A stretch of 64,000 nucleotides of DNA from GCA-2862585 sp965661345 (lineage in GTDB: Bacteria > Bacteroidota > Bacteroidia > Flavobacteriales > UBA7312), in contig CBFIDK010000001.1 in the NCBI GenBank assembly GCA_965661345.1, positions 1-64,000 on the forward strand, read 5' to 3'. The notes beneath the pieces are model-generated. The model did not search any database and had not been told where the DNA came from. It saw nothing but the letters and a program-made list of their open reading frames with translations. Below, in pieces: positions 26,265-34,609 of the stretch (position 1 is the first letter of the stretch; every line of letters starts with the position of its first letter). The position numbers were made by a program, and so were the translations under genes.

Positions 26265-26642
26265 ATGCAAAAATTAATTTTTATTCTACTGTTTGGATTT
26301 TTATCCACAAACATGATTGCTCAGACTACAACCTCTTCAAAATCTGATGATGTAAAAGTTGAGCAAACTGTTAAAAAATGTTCTTCTGACGAAGCAAAAA
26401 AATGTTCTTCAACTGAAGCAAAAAAATGCTGCAGCAAGGATGCTAAAGCAAGTGCAAGCAAATCTAAATCTTGTTGCAAAGGCGAAAAGGCTGCTAAATG
26501 CTCAAAAGAAGATGTAAAGGAAACTTCTGCTAAGAAATGTTCTAAAGGTGATGCTTGTTGTACAAAAACGGGCAAAAAAGTTGCCAATTGCGATAACAAA
26601 AAACAAGGTTGTTGCAGTTCTAAACAGAACCCTACAAGATAA
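26265..26642 (+). CDS. Small cysteine- and lysine-rich exported protein
   Basis: A 125-residue protein with a signal peptide (about 1-19, ending MIAQ). The mature part is almost entirely Lys, Ser, Ala, Cys, Asp and Glu. It has 13 cysteines, eight of them as four CC pairs, and opens with three copies of an eight-residue repeat of the form KKCSS-x-EA. No family is recognised. The composition suggests binding of metal ions or heme-like ligands, or extensive disulfide formation in the periplasm; neither is shown. A near-consensus -7 box, TAACTTCG (26235-26242), lies 22 bases before the ATG, and a strong terminator (26662-26697) follows, so it is a monocistronic gene between psd and an M16 peptidase gene. 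Confidence 0.8.
   Translation: MQKLIFILLFGFLSTNMIAQTTTSSKSDDVKVEQTVKKCSSDEAKKCSSTEAKKCCSKDAKASASKSKSCCKGEKAAKCSKEDVKETSAKKCSKGDACCTKTGKKVANCDNKKQGCCSSKQNPTR
26373..26444 (+). repeat. Three 24-base tandem repeats inside the cysteine-rich gene
   Basis: Units 26373-26396, 26397-26420 and 26421-26444 each begin AAAAAATG and end GAAGCA or GATGCT. They keep the frame and encode KKCSSDEA, KKCSSTEA and KKCCSKDA. The third has drifted, swapping TGTTCT for TGCTGC. Confidence 0.85.
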
Positions 26643-26661
26643 ATAACTAGATTATCAAAGG

Positions 26662-26697
26662 AAACTCGAATGGGATATTACTATTCGAGTTTTTTTT
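26662..26697 (+). terminator. Rho-independent terminator of the cysteine-rich gene
   Basis: A ten-base-pair stem (26662-26671 with 26683-26692, eleven-base loop) runs into a T-run to 26697. Confidence 0.88.
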
Positions 26698-26723
26698 GTT
26701 TTTAACACTCAATAAAGTTCAAC

Positions 26724-27947
26724 ATGCAGCTCTATCACCATCAATTAGAAAATGGTATCCGTATTGTTCACAAAAAGACCAATAGGGCTGTTGCGCATTG
26801 CGGACTAATAATTATGGGTGGCTCTAGAGACGAAAGTGAAGACGAACAAGGTCTAGCGCACTTTATTGAACACGTCATATTTAAAGGCACTCAAAAAAGA
26901 AAAGCTTACCATATCCTTAGCAGAATGGAAGATGTTGGAGGAGAAATAAATGCCTTTACAACTAAAGAAGAAACATGCATCCATTCTTCATTCATGCCAA
27001 AATTTTACGAGCGATCTTTGGAATTATTAAGTGATATTATCTTCAATTCTATTTTTCCAAAAAAAGAGTTAGAAAAAGAGAAAATCGTTGTCCTTGATGA
27101 AATCAATTACTACAAAGACAATCCTTCAGAATTAATTTTTGATGAGTTTGAGGAGCAAATGTTTGGAAATCATTCATTAGGAAAAAATATTTTGGGAACA
27201 CCAAAACATTTAAAAACCTTCAGCAAAACAATGATTAACGATTTCATTCATAGAAATTACCTTACGCATGAAATGGTGATAAGCTCTGTTGGAAATATAA
27301 CAATGAGTAAATTGATTTCTTATGTAGAAAAACATTTTGCTCATATTCCTAAAAGTCAAACAAATAGAATTCAGATCCCTTTTACAAATTACCAAAAAAA
27401 GGACGTTTCAACCCAAAAGAAAGGCTTTCAATCACATTGCATAATTGGGAACGAAGCATATGGGGTTAAGCATCCAAAAAAAACACCTCTTACTCTTTTA
27501 AATAACATTCTTGGTGGACCTGGAATGAACTCAAGACTAAGTCTAGCTATCAGGGAAAAATATGGCTTTACCTACTCCATAGAATCAAACTATACGGCAT
27601 ATAGTGACACAGGAATTTTCTCAATATATTTAGCTTCAGACACCGATAAAATAGATAAAAGTATTAAACTCACTAAAAGAGAACTCGCAAAATTATGTGA
27701 AAAACCTCTTGGCACTTTACAACTCAAAAAAGCTAAACAACAATTGATTGGACAAATCGCAATTGGGCAAGAAAATGAAGTGAATTTGATGTTATCTCTT
27801 GGAAAAAGTGTTTTACTTTACAATAAAGTTGATACTTTTGATATTCTAAAAGACAAGATTGAAGCCGTTAGTTCGGCACAAATATTAGAGGTTGCAAACG
27901 AAATTTTTAATGAAGATAAACTCTCACATCTGATTTATAAAGTATAA
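26724..27947 (+). CDS. M16 family zinc peptidase, single-pair type
   Basis: A 407-residue protein with HFIEH at 46-50 and the zinc-binding glutamate region EKIVVLDEINYY at about 114-125. It resembles the mitochondrial processing peptidase beta-like peptidases (PqqL/YmxG type) that dimerise. The C-terminal half carries the usual glycine-rich segment LGGPGMNSRLSLAIREKYGF (about 266-285). No signal peptide is seen, so it is probably cytoplasmic. Its stop and the next ATG share a base (TAATG), making it the first gene of a three-gene operon with an O-methyltransferase and proline dehydrogenase. Confidence 0.9.
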   Translation: MQLYHHQLENGIRIVHKKTNRAVAHCGLIIMGGSRDESEDEQGLAHFIEHVIFKGTQKRKAYHILSRMEDVGGEINAFTTKEETCIHSSFMPKFYERSLELLSDIIFNSIFPKKELEKEKIVVLDEINYYKDNPSELIFDEFEEQMFGNHSLGKNILGTPKHLKTFSKTMINDFIHRNYLTHEMVISSVGNITMSKLISYVEKHFAHIPKSQTNRIQIPFTNYQKKDVSTQKKGFQSHCIIGNEAYGVKHPKKTPLTLLNNILGGPGMNSRLSLAIREKYGFTYSIESNYTAYSDTGIFSIYLASDTDKIDKSIKLTKRELAKLCEKPLGTLQLKKAKQQLIGQIAIGQENEVNLMLSLGKSVLLYNKVDTFDILKDKIEAVSSAQILEVANEIFNEDKLSHLIYKV

Positions 27948-28591
27948 TGGAATTTTTACCTAAAAATATTGATGACTACGCATGTAGTCATACCCAAAAC
28001 GAAAGCCAAATTCTTTCAGAACTCAATAGAGAAACGTGGGCAAAAGTCCTAATACCAAGAATGTTATCTGGGCATTTACAAGGCAGAGCATTGAGTATGT
28101 TTAGTAAAATGATTCGTCCGAAATCAATTTTAGAAATCGGAACATATACTGGCTATTCTGCTATTTGTTTGGCAGAAGGTTTACAAAACAACGGCAAGCT
28201 ATATACTATTGATATCAATGAGGAGCTTGAATCCATGTCTTCCTCTTATTTTAAAAAAGCAGGTATCGCAGACAAGGTTACACAATTTGTAGGCAATGCT
28301 TTAGAGATTATTCCTACTATTAATGACCGTTTTGATTTAGTCTTTATTGATGCTGACAAAGAAAATTATTCTAACTATTTTGACATAGTTATCGATAAAA
28401 TGCCAGTAGGTGGATTTATCATTGCTGACAATGTACTTTGGAGCGGTAAAGTAGTAGAAAAAGTAAGTGATAATGATTCCGAAACAAAGGCCTTAATAAA
28501 TTACAACTCCAAAATTCATCAAAGTGAAAGAGTAGAAAATTTACTCTTACCAGTTAGAGATGGTTTAATGATATGTCAAAAAATAAAATGA
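27947..28591 (+). CDS. Class I SAM-dependent O-methyltransferase
   Basis: A 214-residue protein of the caffeoyl-CoA O-methyltransferase family: SAM-binding motif ILEIGTYTGYSAICLAEGL (about 62-80), FDLVFIDADKENYSNYFD (metal-binding Asp), and GGFIIADNVLWSGKV. Members methylate catechol-like small molecules with a divalent metal; the bacterial substrate is unknown. One base overlaps the peptidase upstream and the stop overlaps the next start (ATGA at 28588), so all three genes are probably co-translated. Confidence 0.9.
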   Translation: MEFLPKNIDDYACSHTQNESQILSELNRETWAKVLIPRMLSGHLQGRALSMFSKMIRPKSILEIGTYTGYSAICLAEGLQNNGKLYTIDINEELESMSSSYFKKAGIADKVTQFVGNALEIIPTINDRFDLVFIDADKENYSNYFDIVIDKMPVGGFIIADNVLWSGKVVEKVSDNDSETKALINYNSKIHQSERVENLLLPVRDGLMICQKIK

Positions 28592-29757
28592 GTAAAATTT
28601 CTTTCGACAACACAGAAATTGCATTCAAAGCAAAATCAACGTCCGATTTACAAAAATCCTATTGGTTGTTTAAATTAGTTGGCAATAATTTTTTAGTAAA
28701 ATTGGGGCCCGCACTTTTGAATATTTCGTTTTTCCTTCGACTACCTATTAAATCTTTAATCAAAAGCACCATATTCGAACAGTTTTGTGGAGGTGAATCA
28801 ATTAAAGATTGTGAAAAGCGAATTCAATCTCTTGCCAGATATAATGTCAATACTATCCTTGATTATTCAGTGGAAGGCAGTAGTAGTAAAGAGAACTTTG
28901 ATTTAACTGCTAGTGAAATTATTAGAACGATTGAACGGGCTAAGGATGATGAGAATATCCCCTTTGCTGTATTTAAAACATCAGGACTCGCTAGAATAGA
29001 GTTGTTAGAAAAAATAAGTACTAACAGTACTTTAAATGAAAAAGAAAAAATAGAATTTGAGCTTTTAAAAGATCGAGTAAAACTTATTTGTCAAAAGGCA
29101 TACGATTTAGAAGTTCGAATTTTTATTGATGCTGAAGAAAGTTGGATTCAAAACGCTATTGACGATTTAGCAACATCAATGATGAGAATTTACAATACAG
29201 AAAAAGCCATAGTTTACAATACACTTCAAATGTACAGATGGGATAGGATAGCATTCTTAAAACAATCTTACGCCGATGCTGAAAATGGAAATTACTATTT
29301 AGGTTTGAAGATTGTGAGGGGTGCATATATGGAAAAAGAACGCGAAAGAGCTGCCGAATTGGGCTACTCCTCTCCCATTCAAAAAGATAAAGAAAGTTGT
29401 GATAAAGACTATGATTTGGCTTTAGCGTACTGCATAAATCACATTGATAAAATTGCCATTTGTGCTGGAACTCATAACGAAAAAAGCTCTCTAAAACTGA
29501 TAGATTTGATGAGAGAAAACAATATTTTAAAAGATGATAATAGAGTATATTTTTCTCAGCTTTTGGGCATGAGTGACCATATCAGTTTTAACTTAGCAAA
29601 TGAAGGTTATAATGTGGTAAAATATATGCCCTATGGACCTGTAAAACTAGTTATGCCATACCTCATTAGAAGAGCTCAAGAGAACACCTCTATTTCTGGA
29701 CAAACAGGAAGAGAACTGAGTTTAATTATCAAAGAAAGAAACAGACGGGCTATCTAA
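28588..29757 (+). CDS. Proline dehydrogenase
   Basis: A 389-residue single-function proline dehydrogenase with the TIM barrel of the PutA PRODH domain. VEGSSSKENFD and RGAYMEKERERAAELGY contribute to the FAD and substrate sites, and PYLIRRAQENTSISGQ near the end is the family signature (arginines binding the proline carboxylate). It oxidises proline to pyrroline-5-carboxylate and passes electrons to quinone. The matching P5C dehydrogenase is not in this window. The start at 28588 is preferred to the ATG at 28573 because it gives the standard ATGA junction. Confidence 0.94.
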   Translation: MSKISFDNTEIAFKAKSTSDLQKSYWLFKLVGNNFLVKLGPALLNISFFLRLPIKSLIKSTIFEQFCGGESIKDCEKRIQSLARYNVNTILDYSVEGSSSKENFDLTASEIIRTIERAKDDENIPFAVFKTSGLARIELLEKISTNSTLNEKEKIEFELLKDRVKLICQKAYDLEVRIFIDAEESWIQNAIDDLATSMMRIYNTEKAIVYNTLQMYRWDRIAFLKQSYADAENGNYYLGLKIVRGAYMEKERERAAELGYSSPIQKDKESCDKDYDLALAYCINHIDKIAICAGTHNEKSSLKLIDLMRENNILKDDNRVYFSQLLGMSDHISFNLANEGYNVVKYMPYGPVKLVMPYLIRRAQENTSISGQTGRELSLIIKERNRRAI

Positions 29758-30134
29758 TCACAATTGCAAGTATCTTCTCCTAATGAAAAGTTTTTGAGCT
29801 TTACCTTATCCTCGCAAAGTTCAAAAAAGGCCTTAATTTCTTCCTTTTCTACTAGGTAAAGTTTACAGGGTTTAGCGTCTTTTTCACTGAGTTCAAAATT
29901 AACTTCTCCCCCTTCTAAAACGTCAAGCACTTCATCTTGATTAACATCTAAACATTCCATTAAACATTGTGCTTCGTTGCTAATATAGATAGTATCTTGT
30001 TTGAGATGATAAATTACTCTATAGTCTAAGCTGAAGTACTGGGTATATTCTGTGAATCTACCGGGAAAAGCATAGCGTATAAACAAAACCCCAAGTAAAA
30101 CACCGAAAAAAAAGATTCCAAAACGTCTAAACAT
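29754..30134 (-). CDS. Small membrane-anchored protein, DUF4258-like
   Basis: A 126-residue protein with one N-terminal hydrophobic helix (about 4-21, MFRRFGIFFFGVLLGVLFI) and a soluble part. The segment QCLMECLDVNQDEVLDVLEGGEVNF, followed by KLYLVEKEEIKAFFELCEDKVKLKNF, has the shape of DUF4258 (helix, then strand-rich half). Several cysteines occur and the end is CNCD. Its start codon shares a base with the alanine dehydrogenase stop, so it is the last gene of the porX operon. Function is unknown. Confidence 0.65.
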   Translation of the reverse strand: MFRRFGIFFFGVLLGVLFIRYAFPGRFTEYTQYFSLDYRVIYHLKQDTIYISNEAQCLMECLDVNQDEVLDVLEGGEVNFELSEKDAKPCKLYLVEKEEIKAFFELCEDKVKLKNFSLGEDTCNCD

Positions 30135-31339
30135 TATATGCTAGCTATTATTAAATTAATCTCTTTAAAATTTAAGTCGAACCATCGACCAACCATTTTA
30201 TTTGTTAAGATTCCTTTATATACAAACACCCCTTGGCGTAAGCCCACATCTGAAGAAATAACATTGTCCAAACCGCCGAAATCACCTATTCTTAAAATAA
30301 TGGGAGTAAGCAAATTACTTAAAGAATAGGACGCTGTTCTAGCAACTCTTGACGGAATATTCGGAACGCAATAATGAATCACACCATACTTTGTAAAAGT
30401 TGGTTTAGAATGGTTTGTTATTTCAGACGTTTCGAAACAACCTCCTTGGTCAATACTCACATCAATAATTACTGAACCCTCTTTCATTTCACTAACCATT
30501 TGATCAGTTACTACACAGGGCGTTCTTTTACTACCTGATCTTAAGGCACCGATTACAACATCAGCACGTTTTAACGCTTTTGTTAAAACTTTTGGCTGAA
30601 TTATAGACGTAAATACGCGAGTGTTTAAATCGTTTTGTAGCCTTCTCAATTTTGACAATGAGTTATCAAAAACCTTAACTGAGGCTCCAAGTCCCATTGC
30701 AGAGCGTGCAGCAAATTCTCCAACTGTACCCGCACCAATTATTACTACTTCTGTAGGCGTAACTCCAGCAATTCCGCCAAGTAATAAGCCTTTACCACTG
30801 TTTACATTACTTAAACATTCGGAAGCAATAAGTATAGATGTATTTCCTGCTATTTCACTCATTGAACGAATCAAAGGCATCATTCCTGAATCATCTTGAA
30901 TAAACTCATATGCCAAACAAGTAATCTTTTTTTCAATTAATCGATTTATAAACTCTTTAGTTCTGGTCGTAATTTGTAAAGCTGAAATTATGGTTTGCCT
31001 GCCTTTCATCAGCTCGATTTCTTCTAATGTAGGGGGTTCAACTTTTAATATAATATCCGCTTGATAAATTTCCTTTGTATCAAAAATTATTTTTGCTCCT
31101 GCTTCACTATATTCAGTATCGGAAAAATTAGCACCTTCACCAGCTGTTGATTCAATTAAAACCTCATGGCCATAACTAACTAATAATTGAACGGCATCTG
31201 GTACAATGGCAATTCGACTTTCTTGAAAAGCAATTTCTTTAGGTACTCCAATGAACAGACTTTTGGACTGTTTTTTCACCTCTAATTTTTCTTCTTGTGG
31301 CAAGAGACCGCCACTGCCTAATGATGAAATATTAGTCAT
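30134..31339 (-). CDS. ald: Alanine dehydrogenase
   Basis: A 401-residue enzyme of the Ald/PntA family. The N-terminal domain begins FIGVPKEIAFQESRIAIVPD (about 29-48), which includes the pyruvate-binding arginine; the Rossmann motif is VVIIGAGTVGEFAARSAMGL. It interconverts alanine with pyruvate and ammonia using NAD. It is somewhat longer than the classic 370-residue enzyme, having an extra N-terminal stretch of about 28 residues (LPQEEKLEVKKQSK), as in other Bacteroidota. A PntA-like subunit is unlikely since no pntB follows. It overlaps tsaE by eight bases. Confidence 0.88.
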   Translation of the reverse strand: MTNISSLGSGGLLPQEEKLEVKKQSKSLFIGVPKEIAFQESRIAIVPDAVQLLVSYGHEVLIESTAGEGANFSDTEYSEAGAKIIFDTKEIYQADIILKVEPPTLEEIELMKGRQTIISALQITTRTKEFINRLIEKKITCLAYEFIQDDSGMMPLIRSMSEIAGNTSILIASECLSNVNSGKGLLLGGIAGVTPTEVVIIGAGTVGEFAARSAMGLGASVKVFDNSLSKLRRLQNDLNTRVFTSIIQPKVLTKALKRADVVIGALRSGSKRTPCVVTDQMVSEMKEGSVIIDVSIDQGGCFETSEITNHSKPTFTKYGVIHYCVPNIPSRVARTASYSLSNLLTPIILRIGDFGGLDNVISSDVGLRQGVFVYKGILTNKMVGRWFDLNFKEINLIIASI

Positions 31340-31748
31340 TTAATGATAGTTTAATAATTCTTTTTTCGTCTTCTACTTCAATATAAATACTGTTAAAATC
31401 AGATGGTAATAGGTCTCCAATCACAGTTGGCCATTCAACGAAACAATAAGATGAATCGTTAAAGTATGTTTCTAATCCTATATCAATTGCCTCTTGCCTA
31501 TTGTTTAAACGGTAAAAATCAAAATGATATACCGACTGATTTGATTCACTAATATACTCATTTACAATTGAAAATGTCGGACTTTTTACCACATCTATAA
31601 CATTGAGTGCTTTACAAATGGATTTAATAAGGGTTGTTTTGCCAGCACCCATTTCGGCATAAAAGGCAATTTTTCTAGATGAAGTTTTTGAAAGAATTTC
31701 TCTACTTATATTGTCTAAATCTGCAATTTTTTCACAAATCCATTTCAT
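31332..31748 (-). CDS. tsaE: tRNA threonylcarbamoyladenosine biosynthesis ATPase TsaE
   Basis: A 138-residue P-loop protein: Walker A EMGAGKTTLIKSICKAL (about 33-49), SPTFSIVNEY, and HFDFYRLNNRQEA, which are the TsaE signatures. It works with TsaB and TsaD to make t6A37 on ANN-reading tRNAs. It lies four bases after porX and overlaps ald; porX-tsaE-ald is a conserved order in Bacteroidota. Confidence 0.94.
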   Translation of the reverse strand: MKWICEKIADLDNISREILSKTSSRKIAFYAEMGAGKTTLIKSICKALNVIDVVKSPTFSIVNEYISESNQSVYHFDFYRLNNRQEAIDIGLETYFNDSSYCFVEWPTVIGDLLPSDFNSIYIEVEDEKRIIKLSLND

Positions 31749-31752
31749 TTTC

Positions 31753-33315
31753 CTACTTCGCTGATAATGTTACGATTGGTATAATCATTTCTTCTAATGA
31801 AACCCCTCCGTGCTGAAAGGTTTCTTTGTAGTGATTTACGTAATAATTAAAATTATTAGGGTATGCAAAGAAATAATCCTCTCGAGCAAAAATATATTTA
31901 CTACTCATATTCACTACTGGCAAAAATACATCTTTAGGCGTATTAATTTCAAATACTTCTTTTGAATTATACTTCATATTTCTACCCAACTTGTATCGTA
32001 AATTCGTAGTAAGGTCTTTTTCGCCTACAACTTTTGTCGGCTTCTTTACTAGTACTGTTCCATGATCTGTTGTTACTACTACTTTTGAATTATTTTTTGC
32101 AATGAATGCAAACATATCTTTCAAAGGGGAGTATTCGAACCATGAGGTAGTTAAAGACCTGTAAGCAGCATTGCCTTCTGCAAGTTCTTTAATTACTTTC
32201 ATATCCGTTCTGGCATGGGAAAGCATATCAACAAAATTATATACAATAACATTTAGATGGTTATTCATCAAGTTTTGCATGTTATCCACTAACTTTCTGC
32301 CAGCATCTATATTTGTAATTTTATTGTACGAAACTTTTAAGTGTCCTTTGCCTAAACGTCGCAACTGAGCTTCTAAAAACTCTTTTTCAAATAAATTTTT
32401 ACCGCCTTCATCCGTATCATTTTTCCACCAGTCATTGTGTTGTTGCTCCATTTGTAAAGGCATCAAGCCTGAAAAAATAGCATTTCTTGAATATTGAGTT
32501 GCTGTTGGCAGTATACTAAAATACAGAGAGTCATTATCGGTTCTAAAATCATTCATCAGACTTGGCTGAATCATCTTCCACTGATCGTATCTTAAATTAT
32601 CAATTACAATAAAGAAAGTTGATTTATCTTCTTTGAGTTGAGGCAAGACGGAATGTTTAAAAATCTGATGAGACATCAGTGGGGCATCTTTTGGTGATGA
32701 AAACCATGATTCATAATTTGACTTAATAAACTTAAAAAACTGGGCATTTGCTTCTGACTTTTGCATTTCTAAAATTTGCTTCATGCTATCATCACCTGAT
32801 TTTTCAAGCTCCAATTCCCAAAAGGTAATTTTTCTGAACAACTCTTCCCATTCGTCAATAGATAAATTTCCGCCGAGCTTTATGCCAATGTCTCTAAATT
32901 CTTTTTGATAATCTGCATTTGTTTTTTTTGAAACAAGTCGTTCACTATCGATATGCTTCTTAATCGACAATAAAATTTGATTAGGGTTTACTGGCTTGAT
33001 TAAATAATCAGAAATTTTTGAGCCTATTGCCTCTTCCATAATGCTTTCCTCTTCACTTTTTGTAATCATTATTACGGCAAGGTTTGGACGTTTATTTTTA
33101 ATTTCTAATAATGTTTCAAGCCCTGAAAGTCCTGGCATATTTTCATCAAGAAAGACTAAATCAAAATGATTTTCATCCAATAACTCAATGGCTGAAACGC
33201 CGTTATTTGCAGTTTCAATACGATATCCCTTTTCTTCTAAAAACATAATGTGTGGTCTTAAAAGATCAATTTCGTCATCCACCCACAAAATGGTTATCTT
33301 ATCATTAAAATTCAT
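31753..33315 (-). CDS. porX: PorX, response regulator with a PglZ alkaline-phosphatase domain
   Basis: A 520-residue two-domain protein. The receiver domain (about 8-125) has acidic WVDDEID, the phosphoacceptor Asp57 in LVFLDENMPG, and the lysine of SDYLIKPVNP. A helical linker (about 125-200) leads to a PglZ/alkaline-phosphatase-like domain (about 215-520) with VVVTTDHGT as a metal-binding motif. PorX is the response regulator of the T9SS PorX-PorY pathway and is required for secretion. Its presence agrees with the two T9SS cargo genes here. It is first in the operon with tsaE and ald and divergent from an HD hydrolase. Confidence 0.93.
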   Translation of the reverse strand: MNFNDKITILWVDDEIDLLRPHIMFLEEKGYRIETANNGVSAIELLDENHFDLVFLDENMPGLSGLETLLEIKNKRPNLAVIMITKSEEESIMEEAIGSKISDYLIKPVNPNQILLSIKKHIDSERLVSKKTNADYQKEFRDIGIKLGGNLSIDEWEELFRKITFWELELEKSGDDSMKQILEMQKSEANAQFFKFIKSNYESWFSSPKDAPLMSHQIFKHSVLPQLKEDKSTFFIVIDNLRYDQWKMIQPSLMNDFRTDNDSLYFSILPTATQYSRNAIFSGLMPLQMEQQHNDWWKNDTDEGGKNLFEKEFLEAQLRRLGKGHLKVSYNKITNIDAGRKLVDNMQNLMNNHLNVIVYNFVDMLSHARTDMKVIKELAEGNAAYRSLTTSWFEYSPLKDMFAFIAKNNSKVVVTTDHGTVLVKKPTKVVGEKDLTTNLRYKLGRNMKYNSKEVFEINTPKDVFLPVVNMSSKYIFAREDYFFAYPNNFNYYVNHYKETFQHGGVSLEEMIIPIVTLSAK

Positions 33316-33362
33316 ATCTTCAACGAGTTTTATAAAGGATTAAAATTACAGTTATTTTTTAA

Positions 33363-34595
33363 ATGAGTAAGTCATCAAAAATCATTAACGACCCATTGTA
33401 TGGTTTTATTAGCTTGAAGGGTGGAATTATTTTAAACCTAATAGAACATCCTTATTTCCAAAGGCTACGAAGAATTTCACAACTAGGTCTCACGAATATG
33501 GTTTACCCTGGGGCAAATCATACAAGATTTCACCATGCATTGGGAGCAATGCACCTCATGGAGAAGGCCATTCAAGTTTTAAAATTTAAAGGCGTAGAAA
33601 TTTCAGATGAAGAAGCTGAAGCAACAAAAATTGCAATTCTTCTACACGATATGGGTCATGGCCCTTTTTCTCATGCCCTTGAAAACAGTATTGCTGAAAA
33701 CATATCTCATGAAGAATTATCACTTATTTTCATGGAAAAGTTAAACCTTGAGTTTAATGGAAAATTATCTTTAGCAATTAGTATTTTCAAAAATCAATAC
33801 CCTAAAACATTTTTACACCAATTGGTTTCTAGCCAACTAGATATGGATAGGCTCGATTACCTCAACAGAGACAGTTTTTATTCTGGCGTGCAAGAGGGAA
33901 TAATTGGAACTGAACGCATCATTAATATGTTAAATGTTTTTGAAGGAAATATTGTAGTTGAAAGTAAAGGCATATATTCCGTTGAAAAATTCCTGATAGC
34001 AAGGAGATTAATGTACTGGCAAGTATATTTTCATAAAACTGTAGTTTGTGCAGAGCAAATTCTCATAAAAGTTCTTCAGAGAGCAAAAGAATTAAGCCGT
34101 AACAACATAGACTTATTTTCTAGCTCATCTCTGAAAATATTTTTGAATAAGAAAATCACAACTACAGATTTAACAAACAATGCAGCAGCCTTTGAGTCTT
34201 TTACAAAACTTGACGACTACGACATATATTCTGCTCTGAAAGAATGGCAATATCATCCTGATAAAATTCTATCACTACTTTCTAAGTCAATTGTAAATAG
34301 AACATTATTTGAAGTGATGCTAAAAGATAAGCCCTTAAATAACTCTAAACTTTTAAATCTTAGAAAAAATATATCTGAAAAGTATTCGTTGGATGAAGTA
34401 GAAATTAACTATTTATTTATTAGTGGCGAAATTACGAACAGCACTTATATGTTAAATGATTCAGAAATTAACATTCTATACAAAGACAAACGTGTGGCTG
34501 ACCTGATATCATCAGCAGACAAATCCACCATTTCAGCGCTAACAAAAAACGTTAAAAAATATTTTTATTGTCTTCCAAAAGACTTGTATTTTTAA
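33363..34595 (+). CDS. HD-superfamily phosphohydrolase (SAMHD1/YwfO-like)
   Basis: A 410-residue protein beginning IINDPLYGFISL, typical of the dNTPase-like group. The HD motif is spread over HTRFHHALGAMHLM (about 53-66), ILLHDMGHGPFSHALE and DMDRLDYLNRDSF. The last two supply metal ligands. Related enzymes hydrolyse dNTPs or nucleotides; the exact substrate is open. It is divergent from porX with 47 bases between them, and followed by lpxD after 14 bases, as in many Bacteroidota. Confidence 0.9.
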   Translation: MSKSSKIINDPLYGFISLKGGIILNLIEHPYFQRLRRISQLGLTNMVYPGANHTRFHHALGAMHLMEKAIQVLKFKGVEISDEEAEATKIAILLHDMGHGPFSHALENSIAENISHEELSLIFMEKLNLEFNGKLSLAISIFKNQYPKTFLHQLVSSQLDMDRLDYLNRDSFYSGVQEGIIGTERIINMLNVFEGNIVVESKGIYSVEKFLIARRLMYWQVYFHKTVVCAEQILIKVLQRAKELSRNNIDLFSSSSLKIFLNKKITTTDLTNNAAAFESFTKLDDYDIYSALKEWQYHPDKILSLLSKSIVNRTLFEVMLKDKPLNNSKLLNLRKNISEKYSLDEVEINYLFISGEITNSTYMLNDSEINILYKDKRVADLISSADKSTISALTKNVKKYFYCLPKDLYF

Positions 34596-34609
34596 AATAG
34601 ATTTACATC

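Noticed and set aside
26321..26599. Minus-strand frame of 92 codons opposite the cysteine-rich gene
   Set aside because: It is an echo of the repetitive lysine/serine codons; the plus frame has a signal peptide, promoter and terminator.
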